A DNA stretch of 64,000 bases from Flavobacterium stagni (GCF_004122105.1 NZ_SBKN01000003.1:1-64000); one strand, 5' to 3'; positions 16,626 to 26,429 are shown, counted from the stretch's first letter. The notes: generated by a model not told the origin, from the sequence alone. Translations and numbers: made by a program.

Positions 16626-17267
16626 CTAATCTAATTTATTGATCATGTATTTGGGGTACTTGCTCGCCACAAAAGTAAATTGATTTTTTGAAAGCGGTTG
16701 ATTGGTTTTAAAAGAATTAACAGTTAATGTGGTGCGTGTTCCGTTTTTCCCAATCTCAATTAAATTATAGATGGTTTTGGTTTGTGTGTCGATGCCTAAT
16801 AGAATTTCTTTACGTTGGTCCTTGGCATTATTAGGCACCAATTTGATTATCTGAATTTTTCGCCCGTTGATGTTTTGCTGAATGTCCCAGGTATACTTGT
16901 AACCACTGTTGAAAAACGTCAGCATTTTGTTGGGAGTAATCGCTTTATCATCACTTTCATTAACGCTAGAAATGGTGATTTCTTCGTCTTCGGGAACAAT
17001 AGTGTAGGTTTTTTTACCGTCAAAAATTTTAGTAACTCCCATAAAATTCAAGACATATTTATTGCCTTGCAGGGTAACATTTCCTTTACTTTCTTGATTG
17101 ATGTTTTCTTTGGCGTTTGTTAGGGTGTATTTAAAATCAATGACAATGTTGTCAAAACTCTTAATTTTTGCCGTAACCTGATCCAATAACGCTTTGGCTT
17201 TTTTATCCTGTGCTTGTACAGAAAACCCCAACGTAACTACCAGTACTACTGCTAAAAACTTTTTCAT
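16626..17267 (-). CDS. LolA-like outer-membrane lipoprotein carrier
   Basis: A 213-aa periplasmic protein from the ATG at 17267, 1 nt after the FtsK stop; the longer frame from 17312 would overlap ftsK. A signal peptide (MKKFLAVVLVVTLGFSVQAQ) precedes an LolA-type fold with NIVIDFKYTL, GNKYVLNFMGVTKIFDGKKTYT and KEILLGIDTQTKTIY. LolA carries lipoproteins from the LolCDE complex to the outer membrane. Its place between ftsK and the LPS permease supports an envelope role. Confidence 0.88.
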   Translation of the reverse strand: MKKFLAVVLVVTLGFSVQAQDKKAKALLDQVTAKIKSFDNIVIDFKYTLTNAKENINQESKGNVTLQGNKYVLNFMGVTKIFDGKKTYTIVPEDEEITISSVNESDDKAITPNKMLTFFNSGYKYTWDIQQNINGRKIQIIKLVPNNAKDQRKEILLGIDTQTKTIYNLIEIGKNGTRTTLTVNSFKTNQPLSKNQFTFVASKYPKYMINKLD

Positions 17268-17268
17268 T

Positions 17269-19806
17269 TTATTCTTCGTTTTGTTCGTTATTAAAAAAAT
17301 GTTCAAGGGCAACCAAGTCGGGAATATTCACCGAGCGTGCTTTGCTTCCTTCAAACGGACCCACAATTCCGGCGGCTTCTAATTGGTCAATTAATCGACC
17401 GGCACGGTTGTAGCCCAGTTTCAATTTGCGCTGCAATAATGATGCCGAACCTTGTTGAGCGGTTACAATAATTTCAGCGGCTTCACGGAACATAGAATCC
17501 CGTTCTGAGATGTCAAATTCGAGATTGACATTAGAACCTTCTTCGCCCACATATTCTGGGAGTAAATAAGCGGTTGCATAGGCTTTTTGTGAACCGATAA
17601 AATCGACTATCTTGTCTACTTCAGGCGTATCGACAAAGGCACACTGCACCCGTACTAAATCATTACCATTGGTATATAATAAATCTCCTCGACCTATTAA
17701 TTGATCGGCACCTTGGGTGTCTAAAATCGTTCGTGAATCAATTTTAGAAGTTACCCGAAACGCAATACGTGCCGGGAAGTTGGCTTTAATAATCCCTGTA
17801 ATCACATTTACCGACGGACGTTGTGTGGCAATAATCAAATGGATTCCAATCGCACGCGCCAATTGAGCCAAACGTGCAATCGGGGTTTCTACTTCTTTAC
17901 CCGCCGTCATAATTAAATCAGCAAACTCGTCAACTACCAATACAATGTAGGGTAGGAAGCGGTGGCCGTTTTCCGGATTTAATTTTCGGGCTTTGAATTT
18001 TTCATTGTATTCTTTAATGTTTCGAACCATTGCATCTTTGAGTAAAGAGTAACGGTTGTCCATTTCAATACACAGCGAATTCAGGGTATTAATTACTTTG
18101 GTATTGTCGGTAATAATGGCATCTTCAGTATCGGGAAGTTTGGCCAAATAATGACGTTCAATTTTATTGAATAAAGTCAATTCTACCTTTTTGGGGTCAA
18201 CCAACACAAATTTCACCTCTGCCGGGTGTTTTTTGTACAACAAAGAAGTGAGTACAGCATTCAATCCCACCGATTTTCCTTGACCTGTGGCTCCTGCCAT
18301 CAACAAATGGGGCATTTTTGCCAAGTCAACTACAAAGGTTTCATTGGAAATGGTTTTTCCTAGAGCAATAGGCAATTCCATTTCGGCTTCTTGAAAACGC
18401 GAGGCAGAAATTACCGTTTTCATCGGAACCATGGTTGGGTTTTTATTCGGAACTTCAATACCAATGGTTCCTTTTCCTGGGATAGGAGCAATGATACGAA
18501 TTCCAAGAGCCGACAGTGATAATGCAATATCGTCTTCTAAACTTTTGATTTTTGAAATACGAATACCGGCTTCGGGAACAATTTCGTATAAAGTTACCGA
18601 AGGTCCTACAGTGGCCTTGATTTGTGCGATATCAATTTTATAATTGCGTAAGGTATCGACAATTCGGTTTTTATTTTCTTCTAATTCTTCTTGATTAATT
18701 GTGATTCCAACACTTGCATATTCTTTGAGCAAATCAATCGTCGGAAATTTATAATTAGAAAGTTCGAGCGTAGGGTCAAACAAACCAAAATCCTCCACCA
18801 ATTTTGCAGCAAGATTTTCTACAATAACGTCTTCATCTTGTGCTTTTTCAATAACAAAAGCATCATCATTAGTTTTAATGATTTCTTTCTGAACAGGTGT
18901 TGAAGGAGGAGCAACGGGCGGAACAATAGGCTCGTTTGGCGTCAACAGCACAGGTTCGATATCCGGTTCATGAATGGGGTCTATACCCGTTTTGTTCGGA
19001 TTCAAATCTATTCCCGAATAACTGGATATTGTAGGTTTTAAGGCTTCTTTATTAATTTCAAATTGTGATTTGGGTTGCACAATTTCTTCAATCGTATAAT
19101 CGGGTTGGGGTTCGTTCTCTACATCGTTAATCGCATACTCTTCAAGGTTATAAGCGGTGTCAGCCGATTCAGATGTTGAAGGGTTAATCGTTTCAAGATC
19201 CGCTTGCATGTCCGCTTTTTTCTTTTCATAAAACGCTTTTACACCATCGGGAGAAAGACGAATTTTAAAAATCAAATAGATAAGAACACTGAAAATTAAG
19301 ACCAATAAAGTCCCCGTTTTTCCGATATAATCTTGAATAAATGTATTGGTTTCATAGCCAATAGTTCCGCCCAATTCAGGTATGGAATTGGCAAAAAAGC
19401 CCAAAATCATGGAAACCACAATTAGCGCAAAAAGATCCCAAAACCAAGTCGATTTTAATTTTCGTAAGGGAATGTCTAGAATTAGAAAAGCACCTGTAAT
19501 GAAAAATAATTTCACAAATAAGAAAGAAGCAGCGCCAAATCCTTTGTAAATAAACGCATCAGCCAACCAAGCACCAAATTTTCCCAACCAATTTTGGGCT
19601 TCTTTGCTACGGTCAATAAATGCATTGGCTACACTTTGGTCTTCTTGTCCATTAACAAAATACGAAATAAATGCTACCAATAAGGCAACTGAAAAAAGCA
19701 CCAAAAGGCAACCCAAAATAAATTTGTATTGCCTTTTCATTTTAAATTTTTTCAATGTATCCGCACCATTTTCTGGCTGCGTTTCTTTACTTGATTTCTT
19801 GGCCAT
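17269..19806 (-). CDS. ftsK: DNA translocase FtsK/SpoIIIE
   Basis: An 845-aa protein. The N-terminus (about 25-200) has four membrane helices, then an acidic/proline-rich linker. The motor domain has Walker A GATGQGKSVGLNAVL and Walker B YIVLVVDEFADL plus ATQRPSVNVITG. The C-terminal gamma winged helix (QQGSASLLQRKLKLGYNRAG) reads KOPS-type sites. It pumps DNA through the division septum and helps resolve chromosome dimers. It sits in an operon-like run tpx-dgkA-ftsK-lolA-lptF/G-ribB. Confidence 0.96.
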   Translation of the reverse strand: MAKKSSKETQPENGADTLKKFKMKRQYKFILGCLLVLFSVALLVAFISYFVNGQEDQSVANAFIDRSKEAQNWLGKFGAWLADAFIYKGFGAASFLFVKLFFITGAFLILDIPLRKLKSTWFWDLFALIVVSMILGFFANSIPELGGTIGYETNTFIQDYIGKTGTLLVLIFSVLIYLIFKIRLSPDGVKAFYEKKKADMQADLETINPSTSESADTAYNLEEYAINDVENEPQPDYTIEEIVQPKSQFEINKEALKPTISSYSGIDLNPNKTGIDPIHEPDIEPVLLTPNEPIVPPVAPPSTPVQKEIIKTNDDAFVIEKAQDEDVIVENLAAKLVEDFGLFDPTLELSNYKFPTIDLLKEYASVGITINQEELEENKNRIVDTLRNYKIDIAQIKATVGPSVTLYEIVPEAGIRISKIKSLEDDIALSLSALGIRIIAPIPGKGTIGIEVPNKNPTMVPMKTVISASRFQEAEMELPIALGKTISNETFVVDLAKMPHLLMAGATGQGKSVGLNAVLTSLLYKKHPAEVKFVLVDPKKVELTLFNKIERHYLAKLPDTEDAIITDNTKVINTLNSLCIEMDNRYSLLKDAMVRNIKEYNEKFKARKLNPENGHRFLPYIVLVVDEFADLIMTAGKEVETPIARLAQLARAIGIHLIIATQRPSVNVITGIIKANFPARIAFRVTSKIDSRTILDTQGADQLIGRGDLLYTNGNDLVRVQCAFVDTPEVDKIVDFIGSQKAYATAYLLPEYVGEEGSNVNLEFDISERDSMFREAAEIIVTAQQGSASLLQRKLKLGYNRAGRLIDQLEAAGIVGPFEGSKARSVNIPDLVALEHFFNNEQNEE

Positions 19807-19842
19807 TATTACGCTAAATTTCTATAAAAGTAGCAAAAAAAA

Positions 19843-20217
19843 TTAAAGGAATTTTGGAACATAAATCATTGCACCAATAGCAACGCCTGTAAGTGCTGCA
19901 AACATAACCGCTCCTGCCGCAATATCTTTGATAAATCCAATTTTTTCATGGTATTCGGGATGAATAAAGTCGGCTATTTTTTCTGCGGCTGTATTCAATC
20001 CTTCAATAGCCACAATTAAACCGATGGCAAAGGTTTGAAACATCCATTCGGTCATGGATATTTTAAAATAAAATCCCATAGCTGTCATTACCGCACCAAT
20101 GCTTAATTGTACCATCACACTGTGTTCAGTAGTAGCGAGTTTCCAAGCACCAATAAATGCAAATTTGAAACTTTTTAACCGACCGGTGACAAAGGATTTA
20201 TCGCGTTGAAATTCCAT
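19843..20217 (-). CDS. dgkA: Diacylglycerol/undecaprenol kinase family protein
   Basis: A 124-aa membrane protein with about three TM helices. It contains the family signature EGLNTAAEKIADFI and the KDIAAGAVMFAA segment holding catalytic and ATP-binding residues. The family phosphorylates diacylglycerol or undecaprenol in the inner membrane; the exact lipid cannot be read from sequence. It starts 6 nt after the tpx stop, which suggests cotranscription. Confidence 0.93.
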   Translation of the reverse strand: MEFQRDKSFVTGRLKSFKFAFIGAWKLATTEHSVMVQLSIGAVMTAMGFYFKISMTEWMFQTFAIGLIVAIEGLNTAAEKIADFIHPEYHEKIGFIKDIAAGAVMFAALTGVAIGAMIYVPKFL

Positions 20218-20223
20218 GTGTAA

Positions 20224-20724
20224 TTATTTTAAAGCTTCTAAAGCCGCTTCGTAATTGGGTTCGTTAGCTATTTCTCCCACTTGTTCCGCATGTTTTACAA
20301 CACCGTTTTCATCCAATACAACAACGACACGTGAATGTAAGCCGGCTAATACGCTATCGGTAATTTCCAATCCGTAATCTTTACCAAAAGCACCCGTTTT
20401 GAAATCGGATAAGTTGATGACATTTTCTAACCCTTCCGCTCCACAAAAACGTTTTTGAGCAAAAGGTAAATCACGGGAAATACATAATACTTTTGTGTTT
20501 TCAAGAGCTGATGCCTTGGCATTGAATGTGCGAACAGAAGTTGCACATGTGGAAGTATCGATACTTGGGAAAATATTAAGAACCAATTTACTTCCTGCAA
20601 AATCAGCTAAATGTACCGTTGATAAATCGTCTTTTACTAATTCAAATGCTGGAGCTTTTGATCCCACTTCGGGTAAATTGCCTGAGGTATGTACGGGATT
20701 CCCGCCTAATGTAATTTGTGCCAT
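20224..20724 (-). CDS. tpx: Thiol peroxidase Tpx (atypical 2-Cys peroxiredoxin)
   Basis: A 166-aa protein. [18 protein letters not shown] holds the peroxidatic Cys, and the resolving Cys is in [13 protein letters not shown], the normal Tpx layout. It reduces hydroperoxides using thioredoxin. It is the first gene of the minus-strand envelope operon. A TATTTTTG box at 20755-20748 on the minus strand is a plausible -7 element, without a clear -33 partner. Confidence 0.95.
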   Translation of the reverse strand: MAQITLGGNPVHTSGNLPEVGSKAPAFELVKDDLSTVHLADFAGSKLVLNIFPSIDTSTCATSVRTFNAKASALENTKVLCISRDLPFAQKRFCGAEGLENVINLSDFKTGAFGKDYGLEITDSVLAGLHSRVVVVLDENGVVKHAEQVGEIANEPNYEAALEALK

Positions 20725-20827
20725 TTTCTTGAATGTTTTTAGAGTTGCAAAAATATAATTTTTAAATCGAATATAACTACGTGTTTGATTGAAATTCAGA
20801 TTTTATATCGAAGCGGATGCATTAAAA

Positions 20828-20847
20828 AAGCCCTCCGAAGAGGGCTT
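20828..20847 (-). terminator. Terminator after the thioredoxin/85-aa gene pair
   Basis: AAGCCCTC pairs with GAGGGCTT around a CGAA tetraloop (in either orientation a compact loop), and the minus strand continues with TTTTTTAAT. It sits 5 bp after the stop of the 85-aa gene. Confidence 0.88.
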
Positions 20848-20851
20848 CAAT

Positions 20852-21109
20852 TTATTTGTCTATCGAACCGAGTACGCGTTTCATAAAATCATTTAAGGCA
20901 GTTTTTTTGTCCTTACCTTCTTTGATCATTTTGTGGACTTCTAAGGCACCGTACATATTGGAAATCAATTCGCCAATAACATCCAGTTCCTCATCCTTAA
21001 GCGACTCCAATTCGGTTAAATGTTCCAAAACTTCAATCGTTTCCACGATATAATCTTGATCATTGTCCTCAATGAATTGCGTTAATTGTTTGATTACAGG
21101 TAGTTTCAT
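20852..21109 (-). CDS. Small acidic helical protein linked to thioredoxin (DUF6952-like)
   Basis: An 85-aa cytosolic protein with no signal or TM, predicted mostly helical, with the acidic segment LESLKDEELDVIGELIS. It starts 2 nt after the thioredoxin stop and the unit ends in a clear terminator. I recall small proteins like this beside thioredoxin in Flavobacteriaceae (DUF6952), but that assignment is from memory. Function unknown; the link to thioredoxin suggests a redox context. Confidence 0.82.
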   Translation of the reverse strand: MKLPVIKQLTQFIEDNDQDYIVETIEVLEHLTELESLKDEELDVIGELISNMYGALEVHKMIKEGKDKKTALNDFMKRVLGSIDK

Positions 21110-21111
21110 AC

Positions 21112-21420
21112 TTACACAACTTCTTGAATTAACTCCGCTAACACTTCAGCTTTGTTGGTTTGGGTTTGGTTGACTAAAGCGCCATTTTTAAAAGTGGCAA
21201 ATGTGGGTAGGTTGTCCACTTTTGCCAATTGGCGCGAGTTTGGAAACTGTTCGGCATCCACAATCACAAAGGGAATGGATTCGTTCTGACTGGCCAACAT
21301 TTTGAATTTGGGCTTCATAATGCGGCAATTTCCACACCAAGACGCTGCATATTGTACAACGACGGTTTCATTATTGGCAACAATTTCGGCTAAATTATCT
21401 TGATCTAATTCTTGAAACAT
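21112..21420 (-). CDS. Thioredoxin-family protein
   Basis: A 102-aa single-domain thioredoxin fold. The active site is SWCGNCRIMKP (CGNC rather than the classical CGPC) and a cis-Pro segment NLPTFATFKNG follows. CGNC should change the redox potential relative to standard thioredoxin. It lies between the peroxiredoxin gene and the 85-aa gene and may supply electrons to the peroxiredoxin. Confidence 0.92.
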   Translation of the reverse strand: MFQELDQDNLAEIVANNETVVVQYAASWCGNCRIMKPKFKMLASQNESIPFVIVDAEQFPNSRQLAKVDNLPTFATFKNGALVNQTQTNKAEVLAELIQEVV

Positions 21421-21476
21421 GGTTTTCTCTTTTTAGCGTTAGGAATATGTTTTATAAACAGGAATCCTAACAAATA

Positions 21477-22115
21477 TTAGTGATTTGATAAATACGAAGC
21501 AGTACTGTTACGATCCGCATTCATGGCATCTTTTCCTTTTTCCCAGTTGGCTGGACAAACTTCTCCTTTGGTTTGAACATGTGTATAAGCATCAATCAAA
21601 CGTAAGTATTCGTGAACATTACGTCCTAACGGCATATCATTTACACTTTCATGGAAAATTTTACCAGTTTCGTCTACTAAATAAGTTGCGCGGTAAGTAA
21701 CATTTGAACCTTCTAATAAGATTGAATCGGTATCTTCGTTGTATTCACCCGCTTCAATATCTAAAATTCCTAAAGTAGAAGATAAGTTACGAGTAGTGTC
21801 CGCTAATAATGGATACGTTACCCCTTCGATACCACCATTGTTTTTGGCAGTGTTTAACCAAGCAAAATGCACTTCATTCGTATCACAAGAAGCTCCAATA
21901 ACCATCGTATTACGAGCTTCAAATTCTTCTAAAGCCGCTTGAAAAGCATGTAATTCTGTTGGACAAACAAAGGTGAAATCTTTTGGGTACCAGAAAAGCA
22001 ATACTTTCTTATTGTTTTTTACCGCTTCGTCTAAAACGTTGATGCGTAAATTATCGCCCATGAAAGAGATGGCGTCTACTGTAATGTTTGGGAATTTTTT
22101 TCCAACTAATGACAT
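21477..22115 (-). CDS. Typical 2-Cys peroxiredoxin (AhpC/TSA family)
   Basis: A 212-aa protein with the peroxidatic Cys in FTFVCPTELHAF and the resolving Cys in GEVCPANWEKG. The order and spacing fit AhpC/Prx1-type enzymes that detoxify peroxides. The next gene on the strand is a thioredoxin, 56 nt away. A TATTTTTG box at 22163-22156 (minus) may be its -7 element. Confidence 0.94.
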   Translation of the reverse strand: MSLVGKKFPNITVDAISFMGDNLRINVLDEAVKNNKKVLLFWYPKDFTFVCPTELHAFQAALEEFEARNTMVIGASCDTNEVHFAWLNTAKNNGGIEGVTYPLLADTTRNLSSTLGILDIEAGEYNEDTDSILLEGSNVTYRATYLVDETGKIFHESVNDMPLGRNVHEYLRLIDAYTHVQTKGEVCPANWEKGKDAMNADRNSTASYLSNH

Positions 22116-22275
22116 GTGTATTGTGTATTAAATTAGTAATTGATTTTTAACACTGCAAAAATACAGACAACTTGAGTGTGATTCTATTAATTTTTATTAT
22201 TAGTTTTTATTACAGAATAGTTTTTGGTTATTCAATAACCGTTTGTCAGTACTTCTAATCATTCAAATAAAAGTT

Positions 22276-22283
22276 TATATTTG
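22276..22283 (+). promoter_or_regulatory. Putative -7 box for the APC transporter
   Basis: TATATTTG matches the Bacteroidota -7 consensus and lies 29 nt before the ATG at 22313. The closest TTTG is about 30 nt upstream, farther than usual, so the -33 part is not supported. Confidence 0.4.
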
Positions 22284-22312
22284 TTTTTCTCAATTATAAT
22301 GCAGTTAAGCGT

Positions 22313-24244
22313 ATGAAATTTTCCAATTTATTTCGAAAGAAATCGGTTCATGATATTCTAAAACAAGTCGCAAAAAATGAAGCTGACGGACATCATGCCC
22401 TAGGAAAACATCTTACCGCCAGAGATTTAACCGCTTTTGGAATTGCAGCCATTATTGGAGCTGGAATCTTCAGTACCATTGGAAAAGCTAGTGCTGACGG
22501 TGGCCCTGCTGTTATCTTTTTATTTCTATTTACTGCGGTTGCTTGTAGCTTTGCCGCCTTTGCATATGCTGAATTTGCGTCTATGGTTCCCGTTTCAGGG
22601 AGTGCGTACACCTATTCCTATGTGGCTTTTGGTGAAATCGTAGCCTGGATTATCGGTTGGGCTTTAATCATGGAATATGCCATTGGTAACATCACGGTAG
22701 CCATTTCATGGAGTGACTATTTTACCGGACTCCTCGAGAGCGGCGGCATTCACCTTCCTCAGTGGATTCAAATGGATTATTTGACAGCCTCTAAAGGATT
22801 TGAAGAAGCTACTGCGCTCATGCATAGTGGTAAAACCTTTGAGAATTTAAGCGAAAGCGTAAAAGCGGCCTATACCGCATGGACAACAGCTCCTACATTG
22901 GGTGGATTTCATTTGGTGGCCGATTTACCAGCACTTCTCATTATCATTATTATTACCTTTTTGGTGTACCGTGGCATGAAAGAATCCCGAAATGCCAGTA
23001 ATTTAATGGTGGTCGTGAAATTGTGTATAATCCTATTGGTGATTGCAGTGGGTGTGTTTTATGTAGATACCGATAATTGGAGTCCGTTTGCACCCAATGG
23101 AGTCACCGGAATTTTAAAAGGAGTGTCAGCCGTTTTCTTTGCCTATATCGGGTTTGATGCGATTTCTACCACCGCCGAAGAATGTAAAGATCCACAGCGC
23201 GATTTACCCAAAGGCATGATGTGGGCTATCATTATTTGTACTTTACTTTATATCATCATCGCCCTTGTTTTAACAGGTATGGTGTCGTATGAAAGTTTGA
23301 ATGTTGGTGATCCATTAGCTTTTGTGTTTGATAAATTGGATCTAAAATGGATGTCGGGAATCATCGCGGTAAGTGCCGTGGTAGCGATGGCCAGTGTGTT
23401 ATTGGTTTTTCAAATGGGACAACCCCGAATTTGGATGAGTATGAGTCGGGACGGACTCTTACCGAAACGTTATTCCAAAGTTCATCCTAAATATAAAACA
23501 CCTTCGTATGCGACAATAGTCACCGGATTTGTAGTCGCTATTCCAGCGCTTTTCCTTAACTTAACGATGGTGACGGATTTATGTAGTATTGGTACGTTAT
23601 TCGCATTCGTTTTGGTTTGTGCCGGAGTCTTGGTTTTGCAAAATAAACCCGATGTGCCGCGCGGAAAATTTAAAACGCCATATGTTAATGCCAAATATAT
23701 TTTCCCAGTAGTATTGCTAATTGGGATGGTTTGTGCCTTGAAATTTTTCCCCCAAAATGTAGCGGATTTTGTAACCAATAAACCCAAATTAAATGATGCG
23801 GCTACCTTGGTTACTTCTTTGAGTAAAGAGGAAGCCAAAGCGGTAACTAACTATCTTTATGATTTGAAAATGATCAAAGACACTAAGGTTGATTTGGAAG
23901 CTACATTAAGTGAATACCAAAAAGACCCAAAAGCCTATCATTCTTTAGTCGATGAACTACCTATTGATCAAAGTTTGAAATACGAAGCTGGATTTGCGTT
24001 ATTCCAACACAAAATCCCGATGTGGATTTTCATCGTGACTTTATTTGGATTAGCGGCTTGGGCTTACCAAAAGAATTTGTCGTTGATTCCGTTACTCGGG
24101 TTGGTGAGTTGCTTGTATATGATGGCGGAACTCAGTGTATGGAACTGGATTTATTTCACAATTTGGTTGTTGGTGGGATTAACGATTTACTTTGGTTTTA
24201 GTTATAAAAACAGTAAGTTAAACGAAAACACTCCGTTGAGTTAG
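22313..24244 (+). CDS. APC-superfamily amino-acid permease (cationic amino acid transporter type)
   Basis: A 643-aa inner-membrane protein. The first TM carries the family's GIAAIIGAGIFSTIG motif, and AVFFAYIGFDAISTTAEECK with QRDLPKGMMWAI are typical of the CAT/YfnA group. About 12 TM helices are expected. Two polar insertions interrupt the core: about 145-195 (after the WSDYF helix) and about 485-560 (between TMs, with SKEEAKAVTNYLYDLKM). They make it longer than the ~480-500 residues usual in bacteria. It should import amino acids by proton symport; substrate not determinable. Confidence 0.92.
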   Translation: MKFSNLFRKKSVHDILKQVAKNEADGHHALGKHLTARDLTAFGIAAIIGAGIFSTIGKASADGGPAVIFLFLFTAVACSFAAFAYAEFASMVPVSGSAYTYSYVAFGEIVAWIIGWALIMEYAIGNITVAISWSDYFTGLLESGGIHLPQWIQMDYLTASKGFEEATALMHSGKTFENLSESVKAAYTAWTTAPTLGGFHLVADLPALLIIIIITFLVYRGMKESRNASNLMVVVKLCIILLVIAVGVFYVDTDNWSPFAPNGVTGILKGVSAVFFAYIGFDAISTTAEECKDPQRDLPKGMMWAIIICTLLYIIIALVLTGMVSYESLNVGDPLAFVFDKLDLKWMSGIIAVSAVVAMASVLLVFQMGQPRIWMSMSRDGLLPKRYSKVHPKYKTPSYATIVTGFVVAIPALFLNLTMVTDLCSIGTLFAFVLVCAGVLVLQNKPDVPRGKFKTPYVNAKYIFPVVLLIGMVCALKFFPQNVADFVTNKPKLNDAATLVTSLSKEEAKAVTNYLYDLKMIKDTKVDLEATLSEYQKDPKAYHSLVDELPIDQSLKYEAGFALFQHKIPMWIFIVTLFGLAAWAYQKNLSLIPLLGLVSCLYMMAELSVWNWIYFTIWLLVGLTIYFGFSYKNSKLNENTPLS

Positions 24245-24256
24245 GGTATCTAAATC

Positions 24257-25312
24257 CTATTTCTTCAAGATTTTTTTAGTGTAAACACTCCCATCGTTAC
24301 ATTCAATTTTTATAAGGTAAAGTCCGGACAAGAGTGAACTCATGTTTATCTCTTGAGCAACATTGCTTTGTTGGAATACGACTTTCCCATCGAGAGCGAA
24401 TACGGTTAGCTGATCAATAGTTTTATTGAACGAATTGCTTAGAGTCATCGTAGTCTCCACAGGATTGGGATACGTAGTGAAATATTCAAAAGTAGTGGTA
24501 GTTAACGCATTGGCGCAGGTTACACTGTTGTCACATGGCGGGGCGTTGGTGTCTAACTGAAAGGTATTTGATATCCATCCTGAACTTACATTTGAAATTT
24601 CTCCAGCATCTACATGAATGGTAAGTAGATTAGTAGTATTACTGAAAATGATTACAGAAGGTGGAGGAGGAGGTAATAGTGCTGAGTTAACTGTTATTCG
24701 GTAACTTACGTCAGTTCCATACATAGGACTTAAATGATTGTTTTTTAAATTCACCGAGTTGAGTTGAGGAGCATTATAAATTTGAATTGCTTCTACTGCT
24801 GTGTTGCATAAATTCAAATCTACAAATGGGTAATCATAAAGAGTTACGTTTTTCAATTGTGTTAATGTATTGGGACAGAATTGAGTAATTGAAGTATCAA
24901 AATTGACACGTAAAAAAGTTACATTTTGAGGAATAACACTATTATCAATTGTTGTCCAGCCATTGGAGCCCAACCAAACTTCTTTGATTTGACTCAATGC
25001 CATCAAGCTGTTGGTTGGAATGGCATTTCCAACAGTACCCACATATTTCAAATTGGGAAAAAATTCTAATCCGTCCAAAGCGTGAATAGAACTATTCGAA
25101 ATCTCAATTCGCTCGGTAGTCAATGTTTCACTAACTTCAATTTCTCCATCACCATTACTATCCAAAACAATACTGGGTTCGTTTGGATTGGAACTGTAAG
25201 CCGTGTTTACACTTAATAATTTCGCTTTTAAATTGGCATCCGGGAAATTGATGATTTGACCGAATGAAACAAAGTTGATAAACAATGCAAATAATTGTAA
25301 TTTTTGTTTCAT
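24257..25312 (-). CDS. T9SS-exported leucine-rich-repeat protein with EF-hand-like loop, copy 1
   Basis: 351 aa from the ATG at 25312; an upstream TTG at 25318 is less likely. A signal peptide (KQKLQLFALFINFVSFGQ) is followed by IINFPDANLKAKLL and the calcium-loop pattern DSNGDGEIEVSE, then about six irregular LRR-like strands (55-235). A linker with clustered Cys (PPCDNSVTCANAL) leads to a type A C-terminal sorting domain (YFTTYPNPVETTMTLSNS through TKKILKK). It should be exported across the outer membrane by the type IX system. It is the tandem paralogue of the next gene; role unknown. Confidence 0.88.
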   Translation of the reverse strand: MKQKLQLFALFINFVSFGQIINFPDANLKAKLLSVNTAYSSNPNEPSIVLDSNGDGEIEVSETLTTERIEISNSSIHALDGLEFFPNLKYVGTVGNAIPTNSLMALSQIKEVWLGSNGWTTIDNSVIPQNVTFLRVNFDTSITQFCPNTLTQLKNVTLYDYPFVDLNLCNTAVEAIQIYNAPQLNSVNLKNNHLSPMYGTDVSYRITVNSALLPPPPPSVIIFSNTTNLLTIHVDAGEISNVSSGWISNTFQLDTNAPPCDNSVTCANALTTTTFEYFTTYPNPVETTMTLSNSFNKTIDQLTVFALDGKVVFQQSNVAQEINMSSLLSGLYLIKIECNDGSVYTKKILKK

Positions 25313-25373
25313 AATCAATTGGTTTAGTAGCGTAAAGTTCGAGAACTTTACTATTCGTTAAGTCAAAAATAAC

Positions 25374-26429
25374 CTATTTCTTCAAGATTTTTTTAGTGTA
25401 AACACTCCCGTCGTTACATTCGATTTTAAGTAGATAAAGTCCGGAAAAGAGTGAACTCATATCTATCTCTTGAGCAACGTTTCTTTGTTGGTATACGACT
25501 TTTCCATCGAGAGCGAATACGGTAAGCTGATCAATTGTTTTATTGAACGTATTGCTTAGAGTCATCGTAGTTTCCACAGGATTGGGATGCGTAGTGAAAT
25601 AATCAAAAGTAGGTGTAGATAACGCATTGGCGCAGGTTACACTGGTGTCACAAGGTGGTGCGTTGGTGACTAATTGATGTGGATTGCTTATAAATCCTGC
25701 ATCTATTTCAGAAATTTCACCAGCATCTACATAAATTGTAAGCGGATTTGAGGTGTCACAAGTGATCCAAATAGCAGGTGGGGGTATCGAAGGTGGTGCT
25801 GAAACAATAGTGTTGCGGTATGTTACACTAGTTACAAACTGGGGAGTTAGATGATTGTTTTTTAAATTAATAGTTGTAAGGTTAGGGGCAGTATATATAA
25901 ATAATGCTTTAACAGCAGTATTGCATAAATTTAAGTCAGTAAATGGATAATTTTGAAGTGAAATTTTTTTTAATTGTGTTAATGAATTGGGGCAAAACTG
26001 AGTGATCGTAGTACCAAAGTTTACATATAAAAAAGTAATATTTTGAGGAATAACACTACTATCAATGATTGTCCAGCCGTTTAAGCCCAACAAAACTTCT
26101 TTGATTTGAGTGAGTGCCATCAAGCTTTGGGTTGCAATTGGGTTACCAATTGTGTTGACATATTTCAAATTGGGGAAATACTCCAATCCCTCTAAAGAGC
26201 TAATATTACTGTTTGCAATATTGATTCTTTCAGCCAACAATGTTTCACTAACTTCAATTTCGCCATCACCATTACTATCTAGGTTAACACTGATGTAGTT
26301 TGGATTATAATAACTAGCGGTGTTTGGACTTAATAATTTCGCTTTTAAATTGGCATCTGGAAAATTGATGATTTGACCGAATGAAAAAAGGCTTATAAAT
26401 AAGGCGGATAGGAGTAATTTTTGTTTCAT
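25374..26429 (-). CDS. T9SS-exported leucine-rich-repeat protein with EF-hand-like loop, copy 2
   Basis: 351 aa from the ATG at 26429, exactly the same length as its neighbour. A longer frame to 26558 overlaps the upstream gene and lacks a signal sequence at its start. It has the same order: signal peptide (MKQKLLLSALFISLFSFGQ), FPDANLKAKLL, EF-hand-like DSNGDGEIEVSE, LRR-like middle, PPCDTSVTCANAL linker, and sorting domain. The C-terminal ~110 residues are nearly identical between copies while the middle is diverged, which suggests duplication with gene conversion or strong constraint at the sorting end. Confidence 0.88.
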   Translation of the reverse strand: MKQKLLLSALFISLFSFGQIINFPDANLKAKLLSPNTASYYNPNYISVNLDSNGDGEIEVSETLLAERINIANSNISSLEGLEYFPNLKYVNTIGNPIATQSLMALTQIKEVLLGLNGWTIIDSSVIPQNITFLYVNFGTTITQFCPNSLTQLKKISLQNYPFTDLNLCNTAVKALFIYTAPNLTTINLKNNHLTPQFVTSVTYRNTIVSAPPSIPPPAIWITCDTSNPLTIYVDAGEISEIDAGFISNPHQLVTNAPPCDTSVTCANALSTPTFDYFTTHPNPVETTMTLSNTFNKTIDQLTVFALDGKVVYQQRNVAQEIDMSSLFSGLYLLKIECNDGSVYTKKILKK

